From contig NZ_CP115670.1 in NCBI RefSeq assembly GCF_027886475.1, positions 2,790,001 to 2,854,000 on the forward strand: a stretch of 64,000 nt of DNA, read 5' to 3'. The DNA is from Corynebacterium sp. SCR221107. Lineage in GTDB: Bacteria; Actinomycetota; Actinomycetes; Mycobacteriales; Mycobacteriaceae. The position numbers and the translations under genes are program-made. Under the pieces are notes generated by a model. The model searched no databases. It was not told where the DNA came from and worked only from the letters and a program-made list of their open reading frames with translations. The number at the start of each line of letters is the position of its first letter. Position 1 is the stretch's first letter. Positions 19,850-27,630 of the stretch are shown in pieces.

Positions 19850-21181
19850 ATGTCCCCGTCATCACAGCTGCCGCCAGTAGCCCCCGCATTCATCGCGTCG
19901 GCGAACGCGCGCACGGCCACCTTTGCGCAGTTGCATCAGCTTATCGACGAACACGCCGCAGCCGTGGGCGCACTCGCCCCAGCCGAGCACGGCTACGCCA
20001 CCTTCGCCCCGGACTTCGCCCACGAGCAACTCGAGCGCGAGGAGTATAAGGAAGCCCACCAACCGGGCTACGCCAGCCCCACCCGACGTGGGGATCTCGC
20101 CGGATGGATCATCCCCGCCAAGGACCTCAGCGACGTGGCGGGGCTTGCCACCTCCAACGGGTCGATCCACCGCCGCTACCGCGCTGCCACCACCGACGAG
20201 TTCATCGCCAACTACACCTCCCGCGGCGCGTTGATCACCGGCAAGACACTCGCCCCCGAGCTGGGGCTTTCCGCCTACACCGAGCCGGTGGGCATGGAGT
20301 GGCCGATCAATCCGCGCTTTACCGGACGCCGCACCCCGGGCGGCTCCTCCGGCGGCGCGGCGGTCATGGTCGCCCGCGGACTGGTGCGCGCCGCCCATGC
20401 CTCCGACGGCGGCGGTTCCATCCGGGTGCCTGCCGCCGCCTGCGGCCTCTACGGATTCAAGCCGGCCCACAACACCTCGCACGCCAACCCCGTCGCGCAG
20501 GGCTTCGTTGCGGGCACGCTTGCCGACGCCTACCATCTCGCCGCCGCCATCCCCGGCATCGGCGGGGTGGGCGCGCTGCCGCTTCACGGTCGACCGCTGC
20601 GCATCGCGGTTGTTACTGCACCCGTCCACGCCGAGGTGGAGGTCGCCGAGCACATGCTCGTCGCGGTCGACGCCGCAGCCTTAGCACTCAGTCGCGCGGG
20701 GCACGAGGTCTTCGATGCGCACGCGCCCTATGGGTCGAGCCCCTTTGCGGCCTTTAGCGACATCCTCGCCCTGCGTTCCGCGCCCATCCGCGGCGAGGCC
20801 TCGCCGCTTGTCGACTGGCTGCGCGAGCGCGGAAGGTCCATCTCCGATATCCGCAAGTCGGAGGCAGTCGAGACGTTCATGTCCGTGGCCCACCGGCTCA
20901 TCCGCGGCTTCGAGGGCGCGGACTTGGTGCTATCCCCCACTCTCGCGTTCGACCCACCCGAGATCGGCTACTTTTCCTCCATGAGCCCCGAGGAGGACTT
21001 CCACGCACAGACCACCTGGACGCCCTGGGCCACGATGTTCAACATGTCCGGTGGCGCCGCGATGAGCATCCCAGTCGATGTCGTCGATCACGATCGAGTG
21101 GGGGTTCACCTCGGCGCAGGCGCCGGCTCCGCCGCCGACATCTTCCGCGCCGCAATCACGATCGACCAGCTCAACCACTAG
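19850..21181 (+). CDS. Amidase signature family enzyme
   Basis: Predicted amidohydrolase (443 aa from the ATG at 19850; an in-frame TTG lies 9 nt upstream). The Ser-cisSer-Lys triad is visible: Lys in IIPAKDLSDVAG, cis-Ser and nucleophile region in PGGSSGGAAVMVARG and HASDGGGSIRVPAAACGLYGFKP. A substrate is not predictable from the family, which covers small amides, nylon oligomers and Glu-tRNA. Followed closely by the CPBP protease gene (24-nt gap), likely the same transcript. One motif-B-like stretch, GCAATCACGATCGACC, encodes its last residues. Confidence 0.88.
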   Translation: MSPSSQLPPVAPAFIASANARTATFAQLHQLIDEHAAAVGALAPAEHGYATFAPDFAHEQLEREEYKEAHQPGYASPTRRGDLAGWIIPAKDLSDVAGLATSNGSIHRRYRAATTDEFIANYTSRGALITGKTLAPELGLSAYTEPVGMEWPINPRFTGRRTPGGSSGGAAVMVARGLVRAAHASDGGGSIRVPAAACGLYGFKPAHNTSHANPVAQGFVAGTLADAYHLAAAIPGIGGVGALPLHGRPLRIAVVTAPVHAEVEVAEHMLVAVDAAALALSRAGHEVFDAHAPYGSSPFAAFSDILALRSAPIRGEASPLVDWLRERGRSISDIRKSEAVETFMSVAHRLIRGFEGADLVLSPTLAFDPPEIGYFSSMSPEEDFHAQTTWTPWATMFNMSGGAAMSIPVDVVDHDRVGVHLGAGAGSAADIFRAAITIDQLNH

Positions 21182-21205
21182 ACACCGCGAGAAGAGGCGA
21201 TCCCC

Positions 21206-22108
21206 ATGAGCAGCGATGCCCGCCCCGTCGACGACACCGCCAGCATGACCTCCGATCACTTCCCGCGGCCTGCGCGCAGGCTGTTGTTGATAGAGATCGC
21301 ACTCCTGCTGACGGTCACCTTCGGCATGTCCGGATTACGATCGACGCTTCGCCTCATCTCCGCACTGCTGGATCCCACCCCGCTCAACGAGCAAGTCACG
21401 AGCCTTAACGCCAGCCAGTCGGCGATCCCCTGGCTCGACCTTGGCTTGCAGTTGGCAAGCGCGGCAGCGCTCACAAGCTGGGGCGGGCTCGCGCTTTTTG
21501 TGCTCTACGTCCACCAGCGACCGGCGTCGATCCCCATTGCGCGCCGTGGGCGATTAGGATCGCGCGCCGTGGCGTCGGCAAGCAAACCGCAAACGGGGGT
21601 GGTACCTTTTAGGATCCCCGCCCCTGCTGAGCTTGGTGGGCGCGGAGGCGCGCGCACCTGGGTGCAAGGGGCGGCGCTGGCGGCACTCATCGGCATCCCG
21701 GGACTTGCGCTGTATGTCGCGGCGATCCACCTCGGCTGGTCCAAGCAGGTGATCCCCGCCCCGCTCGAGCACCTGTGGTTTAGCGTGCCCGTGCTTGTGA
21801 TCTGGTCCTTTGCCAATGCCTTCGCCGAGGAGATCGTGGTGGTCTTCTGGCTGGCCACCCGTATGCGGCAGCTAGGGTCCTCGTCGATCGTAATTGTGAT
21901 CGCAAGCTCCCTGCTGCGCGGCAGCTACCACCTCTACCAAGGGGTCTCCGCCGGCTTCGGCAACATCGCCATGGGGGTCGTGTTTAGCTACTTCTTCCTG
22001 CGCACCGGGAAGGTGTGGCCACTGGTGGTGGCCCACTTCCTCATCGATGCGGTCGCCTTCGTGGGTTATCAGGCCCTAGGCGGGAACCTGGGTTGGCTGG
22101 GGCTATAG
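21206..22108 (+). CDS. CPBP family intramembrane metalloprotease-like protein
   Basis: Polytopic membrane protein (300 aa) of the CPBP/Abi family. The glutamate motif is FAEEIVVVFW (residues about 208-217), lacking the Arg of canonical EExxxR; the second motif is RGSYHLYQG and the third HFLIDAV. Start ATG 21206 has GAAGAGG upstream. The loop at residues about 112-130 (RRGRLGSRAVASASKPQ) is encoded by motif B followed by motif A and interrupts an otherwise hydrophobic protein, suggesting a repeat-derived insertion (inference). Role: possibly processing of prenylated or bacteriocin-type substrates; unproven. Confidence 0.82.
   Translation: MSSDARPVDDTASMTSDHFPRPARRLLLIEIALLLTVTFGMSGLRSTLRLISALLDPTPLNEQVTSLNASQSAIPWLDLGLQLASAAALTSWGGLALFVLYVHQRPASIPIARRGRLGSRAVASASKPQTGVVPFRIPAPAELGGRGGARTWVQGAALAALIGIPGLALYVAAIHLGWSKQVIPAPLEHLWFSVPVLVIWSFANAFAEEIVVVFWLATRMRQLGSSSIVIVIASSLLRGSYHLYQGVSAGFGNIAMGVVFSYFFLRTGKVWPLVVAHFLIDAVAFVGYQALGGNLGWLGL
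21551..21588 (+). repeat. Motif B plus motif A inside CPBP coding region
   Basis: CGATTAGGATCGCG (21551-21564) followed after 7 nt by GCGTCGGCAAGCAAACC (21572-21588). Both are read in frame as a loop of the CPBP protein. Confidence 0.65.
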
Positions 22109-22136
22109 CAGTCGCACCGGAAAAATATGGCGAGCC

Positions 22137-22160
22137 GTCGATCGTGATTGCTTTCCGACG
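22137..22160 (-). repeat. Fused motif B and motif A
   Basis: GTCGATCGTGATTG runs directly into GCTTTCCGACG. On the minus strand this reads motif A then motif B with a shared base, the closest pairing in the window. Intergenic, just after the CPBP stop. Confidence 0.65.
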
Positions 22161-22266
22161 TTTCCTCACCGCCGACGGCACGCGTTTCAGTGATAGTCAC
22201 TGTAACCGGGCGTATGCGGTAGCGTGTCGATTGCGATCGCGGTTTGACCGTTCGCATTCAGTGGAC

Positions 22267-22293
22267 TCGTTGGGCCCGTTGGGCTCGTTGGGC
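22267..22293 (+). repeat. Triple 9-bp tandem repeat
   Basis: TCGTTGGGC, CCGTTGGGC, TCGTTGGGC back to back in the leader region of the LytR-CpsA-Psr gene, ending about 70 bp before its start. A possible slippage site. Confidence 0.7.
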
Positions 22294-22361
22294 ACAGCGT
22301 GGTCATGGTCTGCTCGTATGTTGTTGGAGTGATGGGTGTTGCTCACGCTACGCTTATATCC

Positions 22362-23744
22362 ATGACTTCCGAAGGACCCTCCTTCCGCGATGAGTATCTG
22401 CGCGACGCAAACGGCAAGCTGATCTACGATCGCTTCGGCCGACCCGTGCGCCGTCGCCCTGTATCGAACCCCGGTCAAGCCGGTGGCAGAATCCCCGGCG
22501 GTACGGTGGCTGGCAGTGGGTCTACTCGCCCAACGGGTTCCCAACCCGGCGCGAACGCGGGACGCGGCTTGTCCCAACCAGCGCCAACGCGCTTCGAGCA
22601 GTTTCCGGCCCAGCGCCCCCAGCAGCAAGCACCCGGTATGGGGCAGCCCGGAACCGTCGGGCAGGTCCGCCAACAAAGCCCCGCCTACTATGGTGGGCAA
22701 TACGCTCAGTCGCCGCGCCAGCAACAAGGATTAGGATCGGGACCCGGCAATAGCGGGGCCGGCTTTGGAGGACCTAGTCAATTAGGATCGACGCCTTTGG
22801 GTGCCACAGCGCGCAGGCTTCCGCAACTTCCGAAGCTGCGAGTGCGGCCACGAGGCTGCTTGACGTCACTGGTGTGGCTTCTCGTGGTCGCGGTGGTGAT
22901 CAGCATCGGAACAATTTTCTGGGTCGATTCGAAGCTCAATAGGATCGAGGCGTTTCCTTCCTCGCATATTTCCGACACTGCGGGCACAAACTGGCTGCTC
23001 GTCGGTTCGGATTCGCGCGAAGGATTCACTGAGGAAGACGTCGCACGGCTAGGTACCGGCGGCGACATTGGATCCATGCGCACCGACACCATCATGGTGC
23101 TACACCTGCCAGCTATCGGCAGCCCCACGCTTTTGTCGATCCCGCGCGACTCCTATGTAAGTATCCCCGGCTATGGGATGGACAAAATCAATGCTGCGTT
23201 TGCCGTCGGCGGCGCCCCCTTGCTGACGCAGACGGTTGAGCAGGCCACGGGGCTACGCATCAACCACTATGCGGAAATCGGCATGGCCGGTCTAGCCAAC
23301 GTCGTCGATGCTGTAGGCGGAATCGAAGTCTGCCCGGCAGAGGCGATCGACGACCCCCTTGCCAACCTCAATATTCAGGCGGGTTGCCAGAAGATCGATG
23401 GGCCTACCGCCCTAGGCTATGTGCGCACCCGCGCGACGGCGATGGGCGATCTCGATCGAGTCGCACGCCAGAGGGAGTTCTTTAGCAGTCTCGTCGGCAA
23501 GCTTACTTCGACGTCGACCCTGATTAATCCCTTCCGGTTCTGGCCAACGGTGTCCTCGGTGGCAGGCTCGTTCACCGTCAACGAAAAGGATCACGCCTGG
23601 CAGCTGCTGCGCGTAGCACTAGCGATGCGCGGTGGAGTGGAAACCACGACGGTACCGGTCGGCGGATTTGAGGACACCGACGTCGGAAACGTCGTGCTCT
23701 GGGACGATACCGCCGCCCAGGAATTGTTCAACTCGCTGCGATAA
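22362..23744 (+). CDS. LytR-CpsA-Psr (LCP) family cell-wall ligase
   Basis: Membrane-anchored phosphotransferase that in mycolata joins arabinogalactan to peptidoglycan (460 aa). A long Gln/Gly/Pro-rich cytoplasmic N-terminus (about 1-155) is followed by one transmembrane segment (about 168-188) and the LCP domain (about 205-450), with NWLLVGSDSREG, MRTDTIMVLHLP, LLSIPRDSYV and YVRTRATAMGDLDRVARQ carrying the conserved Asp/Arg residues. Start ATG 22362 lies 7 nt after TACGCT (leaderless-like); ATG 22332 is an alternative. Two motif-B-like stretches encode QGLGSG and SQLGST in the disordered N-terminus. Confidence 0.92.
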   Translation: MTSEGPSFRDEYLRDANGKLIYDRFGRPVRRRPVSNPGQAGGRIPGGTVAGSGSTRPTGSQPGANAGRGLSQPAPTRFEQFPAQRPQQQAPGMGQPGTVGQVRQQSPAYYGGQYAQSPRQQQGLGSGPGNSGAGFGGPSQLGSTPLGATARRLPQLPKLRVRPRGCLTSLVWLLVVAVVISIGTIFWVDSKLNRIEAFPSSHISDTAGTNWLLVGSDSREGFTEEDVARLGTGGDIGSMRTDTIMVLHLPAIGSPTLLSIPRDSYVSIPGYGMDKINAAFAVGGAPLLTQTVEQATGLRINHYAEIGMAGLANVVDAVGGIEVCPAEAIDDPLANLNIQAGCQKIDGPTALGYVRTRATAMGDLDRVARQREFFSSLVGKLTSTSTLINPFRFWPTVSSVAGSFTVNEKDHAWQLLRVALAMRGGVETTTVPVGGFEDTDVGNVVLWDDTAAQELFNSLR

Positions 23745-23754
23745 ACGCCAACAG

Positions 23755-23802
23755 GTAACCCCGCAGGTAGCTCTCGATCGTGATTGCTACCTGCGGGGTT
23801 AC
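23755..23802. terminator. Terminator hairpin with motif B in its loop
   Basis: Perfect 17-bp inverted repeat GTAACCCCGCAGGTAGC / GCTACCTGCGGGGTTAC. The 14-nt loop is TCTCGATCGTGATT, which, with the first G of the right arm, is a motif B copy (TCGATCGTGATTG, 23774-23786). It lies between convergent LCP and symporter genes. Confidence 0.9.
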
Positions 23803-23906
23803 TGTTATGGATAATCATTCCGGTTGCGCCGGGGTACCGAGTCTTGTCGCGCTAGTGCGACATTATTGCAGTGCTATTACTTTGTTACGGCGACGTCGCC
23901 GACGCG

Positions 23907-25463
23907 TTACTGGACGCTTTCGGTTTCGAGGACGGATGCCGGGGCTGGGGCTTCACCCGCCTTCTTGACCTTCATCTCCCGGGTGCGCTCCTCCCAGAAG
24001 TCAGCATTCTTAATGCCCAGCGCAACAGGGTCGAACTGCGGATCCAGGCCTGCCTTCTTCTGGCGTCGGTAGTCCCACAGCGCCTTGTGCGCGGGAATCT
24101 GCAGGAACAGGATCGCAACAATGTTGAGCCATGCCGTAGCGCCGACGCCGATATCACCGATCGCCCACGTGGTGCCTGGGGTATTGAAGGTACCGACCAG
24201 TGCGGAGATGATCACCATAATGCGCAGCAGCCAAATGATGGTCTTGCGCGCAGTGGCGTTCTTGACCCAGCGGTTGAGGTAGACGAAGTTGACTTCTGCC
24301 AGGTAGTAGTAGGCCAGCACGGTGGTGAAGGCAAAGAACATGATCGCAAGGGCAACGAAGCTAGGTCCCACTCCGGACAGCAACGAGTCCATGCCGGACT
24401 GGACGAAGCCGGGGCCGACGGGAACGCCGTCGGGAAGCGAACCGGAGTAGAGCACGGCGCCGTCTTCACTCTCATCGGCGAAGACCTTGTACATGTCGGT
24501 GGAGATAATGATAAAAGCCGTAGCCGAGCACACCAGAAGCGTATCGACGTAAACCGCGAAGGCCTGGACGAAGCCCTGCTTGGCCGGGTGCGAGACCTCT
24601 GCAGCGGCAGCGGACTGCGGGCCGGTGCCCTGACCAGCCTCGTTGGAGTAGATGCCGCGCTTGACACCCCACATGATGGCAACACCCATCATGCCGGAGA
24701 AGGTGGCCTCCTTGTTAAACGCGGAGTTGAAGATCAAGGAGAACACGTGCGGGATCTCCTGGAAGTTGACGATCATAATCACGATCGCGGCGATGATGTA
24801 GGCACCCGCCATAAACGGAACAGCCAGGGAAGCGAACATGGCGATGCGCTTGACACCGCCGATGACGATGACAGCCAGGGTCAGCGCAAGAATGACGCCG
24901 GTGACCTTCGGGTCGATTCCCCAGGCATTGTTGACAGCAGCCGCCACGCCGTTAGCCTGAACGCCCGGAAGGAAGTAGCTGGTTGCGATGATCATCGCGA
25001 CAGCGAAAATGATGGCGTACACCAACATGAACGGCCCGGCAGCAGTGTGCTTGTAGGCCTTCTCGATGTAATACGCCGGGCCGCCTCGGTACTCGCCGGT
25101 GTCGCGGTCTTTCTCCTTGTAGATCTGCGCGAGCGTACATTCAATGAAGGACGTGGCCGAGCCGAGGAAGGCCACCGTCCACATCCAGAAAACCGCGCCC
25201 GGGCCACCGAAAGCGATGGCGGTTGCCACACCTGCGATGTTGCCCACGCCGACGCGGTTTGCCAGCGAGATCATCAGCGACTGGAACGAGGAGATACCGT
25301 TGTCGGATTTCTCCCCCGACTTAATTTGCTTCACCATATCCGGCAGGCATCGCACCTGCAGAAAGCCTGTCGCCAGCGTGAAATACACACCTGCGGCAAG
25401 GCACAAGAACACCAACGCGGGGGACCATATCCACCCGTTGAGCGTATCAATCACGTTCGCCAT
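23907..25463 (-). CDS. AGCS family sodium:alanine/glycine symporter
   Basis: Sodium-coupled amino acid uptake protein with about 11 membrane spans (518 aa). Conserved AGCS blocks are GVGNIAGVATAIAFGGPGAVFWMW (residues about 71-95), FIECTLAQIYKEKD and SNEAGQGTGPQSAAAAEV. Start ATG 25463 follows GGGAG. A promoter with well-spaced boxes lies about 200 nt upstream. Specificity for alanine or glycine is the family norm. Confidence 0.95.
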   Translation of the reverse strand: MANVIDTLNGWIWSPALVFLCLAAGVYFTLATGFLQVRCLPDMVKQIKSGEKSDNGISSFQSLMISLANRVGVGNIAGVATAIAFGGPGAVFWMWTVAFLGSATSFIECTLAQIYKEKDRDTGEYRGGPAYYIEKAYKHTAAGPFMLVYAIIFAVAMIIATSYFLPGVQANGVAAAVNNAWGIDPKVTGVILALTLAVIVIGGVKRIAMFASLAVPFMAGAYIIAAIVIMIVNFQEIPHVFSLIFNSAFNKEATFSGMMGVAIMWGVKRGIYSNEAGQGTGPQSAAAAEVSHPAKQGFVQAFAVYVDTLLVCSATAFIIISTDMYKVFADESEDGAVLYSGSLPDGVPVGPGFVQSGMDSLLSGVGPSFVALAIMFFAFTTVLAYYYLAEVNFVYLNRWVKNATARKTIIWLLRIMVIISALVGTFNTPGTTWAIGDIGVGATAWLNIVAILFLQIPAHKALWDYRRQKKAGLDPQFDPVALGIKNADFWEERTREMKVKKAGEAPAPASVLETESVQ

Positions 25464-25669
25464 CAGACTCCCGCCTTTCTTTTTAACCAGCCTCGCAAGC
25501 GAGGAACTACCCCGGATTAGATGTCAGAAACAACGTCACCATCTTAACCATGTGCCCTAAATCACAAAATGGATTTGGGGAGAAACTATCTGATTCATCT
25601 CTTCCATCCAGACAAGTGACCACCCGCCACGCTGAGGGTGTAAGTGGCCGACACGATCGGGATTCATTA

Positions 25670-25697
25670 ACTATAAACCTATAGAAAATAGGGTCAA
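25670..25697 (-). promoter_or_regulatory. Promoter of AGCS symporter gene
   Basis: Minus strand: TTGACC (-35, 25697-25692), 16-bp spacer, TATAGT (-10, 25675-25670). The spacer and -10 contain the palindrome CTATAAACCTATAG (25671-25684). The predicted 5' leader is about 200 nt, long enough for post-transcriptional control. Confidence 0.65.
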
Positions 25698-25794
25698 GTC
25701 AAATGCTCCGAAAATCTCACCCAATGCCACCGCAAACGATGCCTAGCAACCCCGAAAATACCCCCGAAGACCGCTGTAGTCGACGCCGGTGATC

Positions 25795-25833
25795 GTCGTA
25801 AAGCAAAAAACCGGCCACTCAAAGGCAGCCGGT
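25795..25833 (-). terminator. Terminator of DUF5926 gene, with motif A on its T-tract
   Basis: Minus strand: ACCGGCTGCCTTTGAGTGGCCGGT followed by TTTTTTGC. The T-tract plus following bases is the complement of motif A variant CGTCGTAAAGCAAAAAACC (25795-25813), so repeat and terminator tail coincide. Confidence 0.8.
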
Positions 25834-25849
25834 CACGGGTCGATCGCAA

Positions 25850-26764
25850 TTAGCGGATGGTCACCTGGCGGGACTTGATGTTTTCAAGCTGACGACGCTC
25901 ATCGGCCGAAAGCTGCGCATCGTTGCCCAGTTCTTCGGCAATCTTCGCATCGAGCGCCTCAAGATCGGAGGCGTAGGAATCGAAGACGCGATCAGGATCG
26001 AGGTCCCACACCGGCACGCATAGGCCGTGGGTGCGGAATACACCCGCGAACTTGGTCTCTTCGCCGAGCTTGAGCTCGCCGCGGGCGGCGATGCGTGCCA
26101 GAGCGCGCAGCAACACGTCCTCTTCCTCGCTACGAATCCAACGCATGTGCGCCTTTCCGCCTGGGTTGATCCACCACACCGAGCCTGGGACGTCGGCAGT
26201 GATTCGACGCGAAGGCAGGATGGAATCGTTGGCGGCCTCGATGGCCGAAGCGTTGACCGGGTCGAGCTGGGCGCCTTCCGGCAGCCACCAATTGAAATCG
26301 TCGTACTCGGCGATCTCAATCGAGTCGACGCCCTCCAGGAAGGAAGACAGCGCCGGCTCGGTGCCATCGGCCACGCCGCGCTCCAGCGACTGACCCGGGG
26401 TAGCCCCGGCAACCCAATTGAGCACGAAGGCTAGATCGCGATGGGGATTGTTCGAACGCGCCTGGGTCTGCAGTGCGACGAATGCGGCGCCGCCGGCGGC
26501 TTCGTCGCGAACCAGGGCTGCAGCACCGCCGGGCAGTACGGTGCACAGGTAGACATCACGATCGATGCCCGTGACAGCGACCTTCGCGGTCGCCGAAGGG
26601 ACGAATTCCTGCAATGCCACGAGGTCGGTCTCGAAGGACAGATCGCCGTAGGGGCGGGGATCGCGCTCGAGGGCGGCGCGCTCGGCGGCGCGTGCGGCAA
26701 GCTTTGCCTGGCGGCGGCTCATGCCCTCAGGCAGTTGCTCGTTCTTCTTATTCTTCTTGGCCAT
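25850..26764 (-). CDS. DUF5926 family protein
   Basis: Soluble actinobacterial protein of unknown function (304 aa). The start is set at ATG 26764, giving MAKKNKKNEQLPEGMSRRQAKLAARAAERAALERDPRPY, the basic N-terminus typical of this family; the longer frame has no support. No catalytic motif is recognisable. It lies 91 nt downstream of the glycerophosphodiesterase gene, with a motif A copy in the gap. Confidence 0.82.
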   Translation of the reverse strand: MAKKNKKNEQLPEGMSRRQAKLAARAAERAALERDPRPYGDLSFETDLVALQEFVPSATAKVAVTGIDRDVYLCTVLPGGAAALVRDEAAGGAAFVALQTQARSNNPHRDLAFVLNWVAGATPGQSLERGVADGTEPALSSFLEGVDSIEIAEYDDFNWWLPEGAQLDPVNASAIEAANDSILPSRRITADVPGSVWWINPGGKAHMRWIRSEEEDVLLRALARIAARGELKLGEETKFAGVFRTHGLCVPVWDLDPDRVFDSYASDLEALDAKIAEELGNDAQLSADERRQLENIKSRQVTIR

Positions 26765-26813
26765 GCCCTCCAACTTACCTGGCGTGGTCTGCTGGATTGC
26801 GTTGCGCCCCGAA

Positions 26814-26834
26814 GCGTCGGCAAGCAAAAAATCC
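26814..26834 (+). repeat. Dispersed motif A copy
   Basis: GCGTCGGCAAGCAAAAAATCC, a full match of the motif A core and A-tail, in the gap between the phosphodiesterase and DUF5926 genes. Confidence 0.75.
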
Positions 26835-26855
26835 CCAGCCAAAGAAAGCAGCGCG

Positions 26856-27566
26856 CTAGCGCAGAACCTCCAGCGCCAAATCAGGGAAATCCGTGGCCAT
26901 GACCTGCACGCCGTGATCGCGGGCAAAGCGCATATCCTCGGCCTCGTTGACGGTAAACAGGTAGGTAGGCATGCCGCGGCGGTTGATCAGCCACGGATCT
27001 TTCTTGGCGCGTTCGATCGACATCCCCGCACCGCTGGGCCGGGAGAGGAACACGTCTTTCGGGTTAACGTGCTGTTCCCATTCGCGGCGCAGGTAGAAGG
27101 TCTCCAACTTCGGCGCCAACCGTTTCATCCGGCGCATGCTGGCGTGGGAAAAAGAAATCACGTGAATACGATCGCTTGCCTGAAGCCCACGATATCTCAG
27201 GCGCATGACCAGCTGTTCTTCGAGCATCACGCCTTGGCGCACCGGGTGTTTCGGCTCGATGTAGATGTGCTTGTCGGTGGCAAAGACCATGTCCAGCAGT
27301 TCGTCGAGGGTCAGCAGTTGTTGCGGATTATCTTCCTCGCCGATGTTGCATTCTTTGAGCTTGCCGACGTCTGCAGCCGACACCGCAACGTCGACGCCTG
27401 CCACCCGGGCCATGGTGCGATCGTGTGTGCACACCACCACCCCGTCGCGGCTGAGCCGAATATCGCATTCGACTCCGTGAATCGGCAGTTCCAGGGCCTT
27501 CTCATAGGCCTGGGAGCTCATCTCCGGATAACGACCATTAAAGCCTCGGTGGGCGATGATGTGCAT
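26856..27566 (-). CDS. Glycerophosphodiester phosphodiesterase
   Basis: Hydrolyses glycerophosphodiesters to glycerol 3-phosphate plus an alcohol (236 aa, GDPD TIM barrel). Catalytic HRG is in MHIIAHRGFNG, metal-site Glu/Asp in GVECDIRLSRDG, and the second catalytic His in VVVCTHDRTMARV. Start ATG 27566 has TACACT 7 nt upstream (leaderless-like); the longer frame adds only seven residues. No signal peptide, so it probably acts in the cytoplasm. In C. glutamicum a glpQ homologue also lies just before pyk. Confidence 0.93.
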   Translation of the reverse strand: MHIIAHRGFNGRYPEMSSQAYEKALELPIHGVECDIRLSRDGVVVCTHDRTMARVAGVDVAVSAADVGKLKECNIGEEDNPQQLLTLDELLDMVFATDKHIYIEPKHPVRQGVMLEEQLVMRLRYRGLQASDRIHVISFSHASMRRMKRLAPKLETFYLRREWEQHVNPKDVFLSRPSGAGMSIERAKKDPWLINRRGMPTYLFTVNEAEDMRFARDHGVQVMATDFPDLALEVLR

Positions 27567-27630
27567 GAGTGCTAGTGTAGCGCCCAAAGCCGTACCGGGC
27601 TTGCCTCAAGCGCCCACACCACCTGCGGTT

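Larger units (their letters stand above)
25464..25849. other. Intergenic gap upstream of symporter
   Basis: About 390 bp with no gene. It holds the symporter promoter (25670-25697, minus), the terminator of the DUF5926 gene (25806-25833) and a motif A copy (25795-25813). Confidence 0.7.

Noticed and set aside
23871..25520. 549-aa plus-strand frame opposite the AGCS symporter
   Set aside because: Long antisense frame produced by codon bias; the minus strand gives a clear transporter with conserved motifs.
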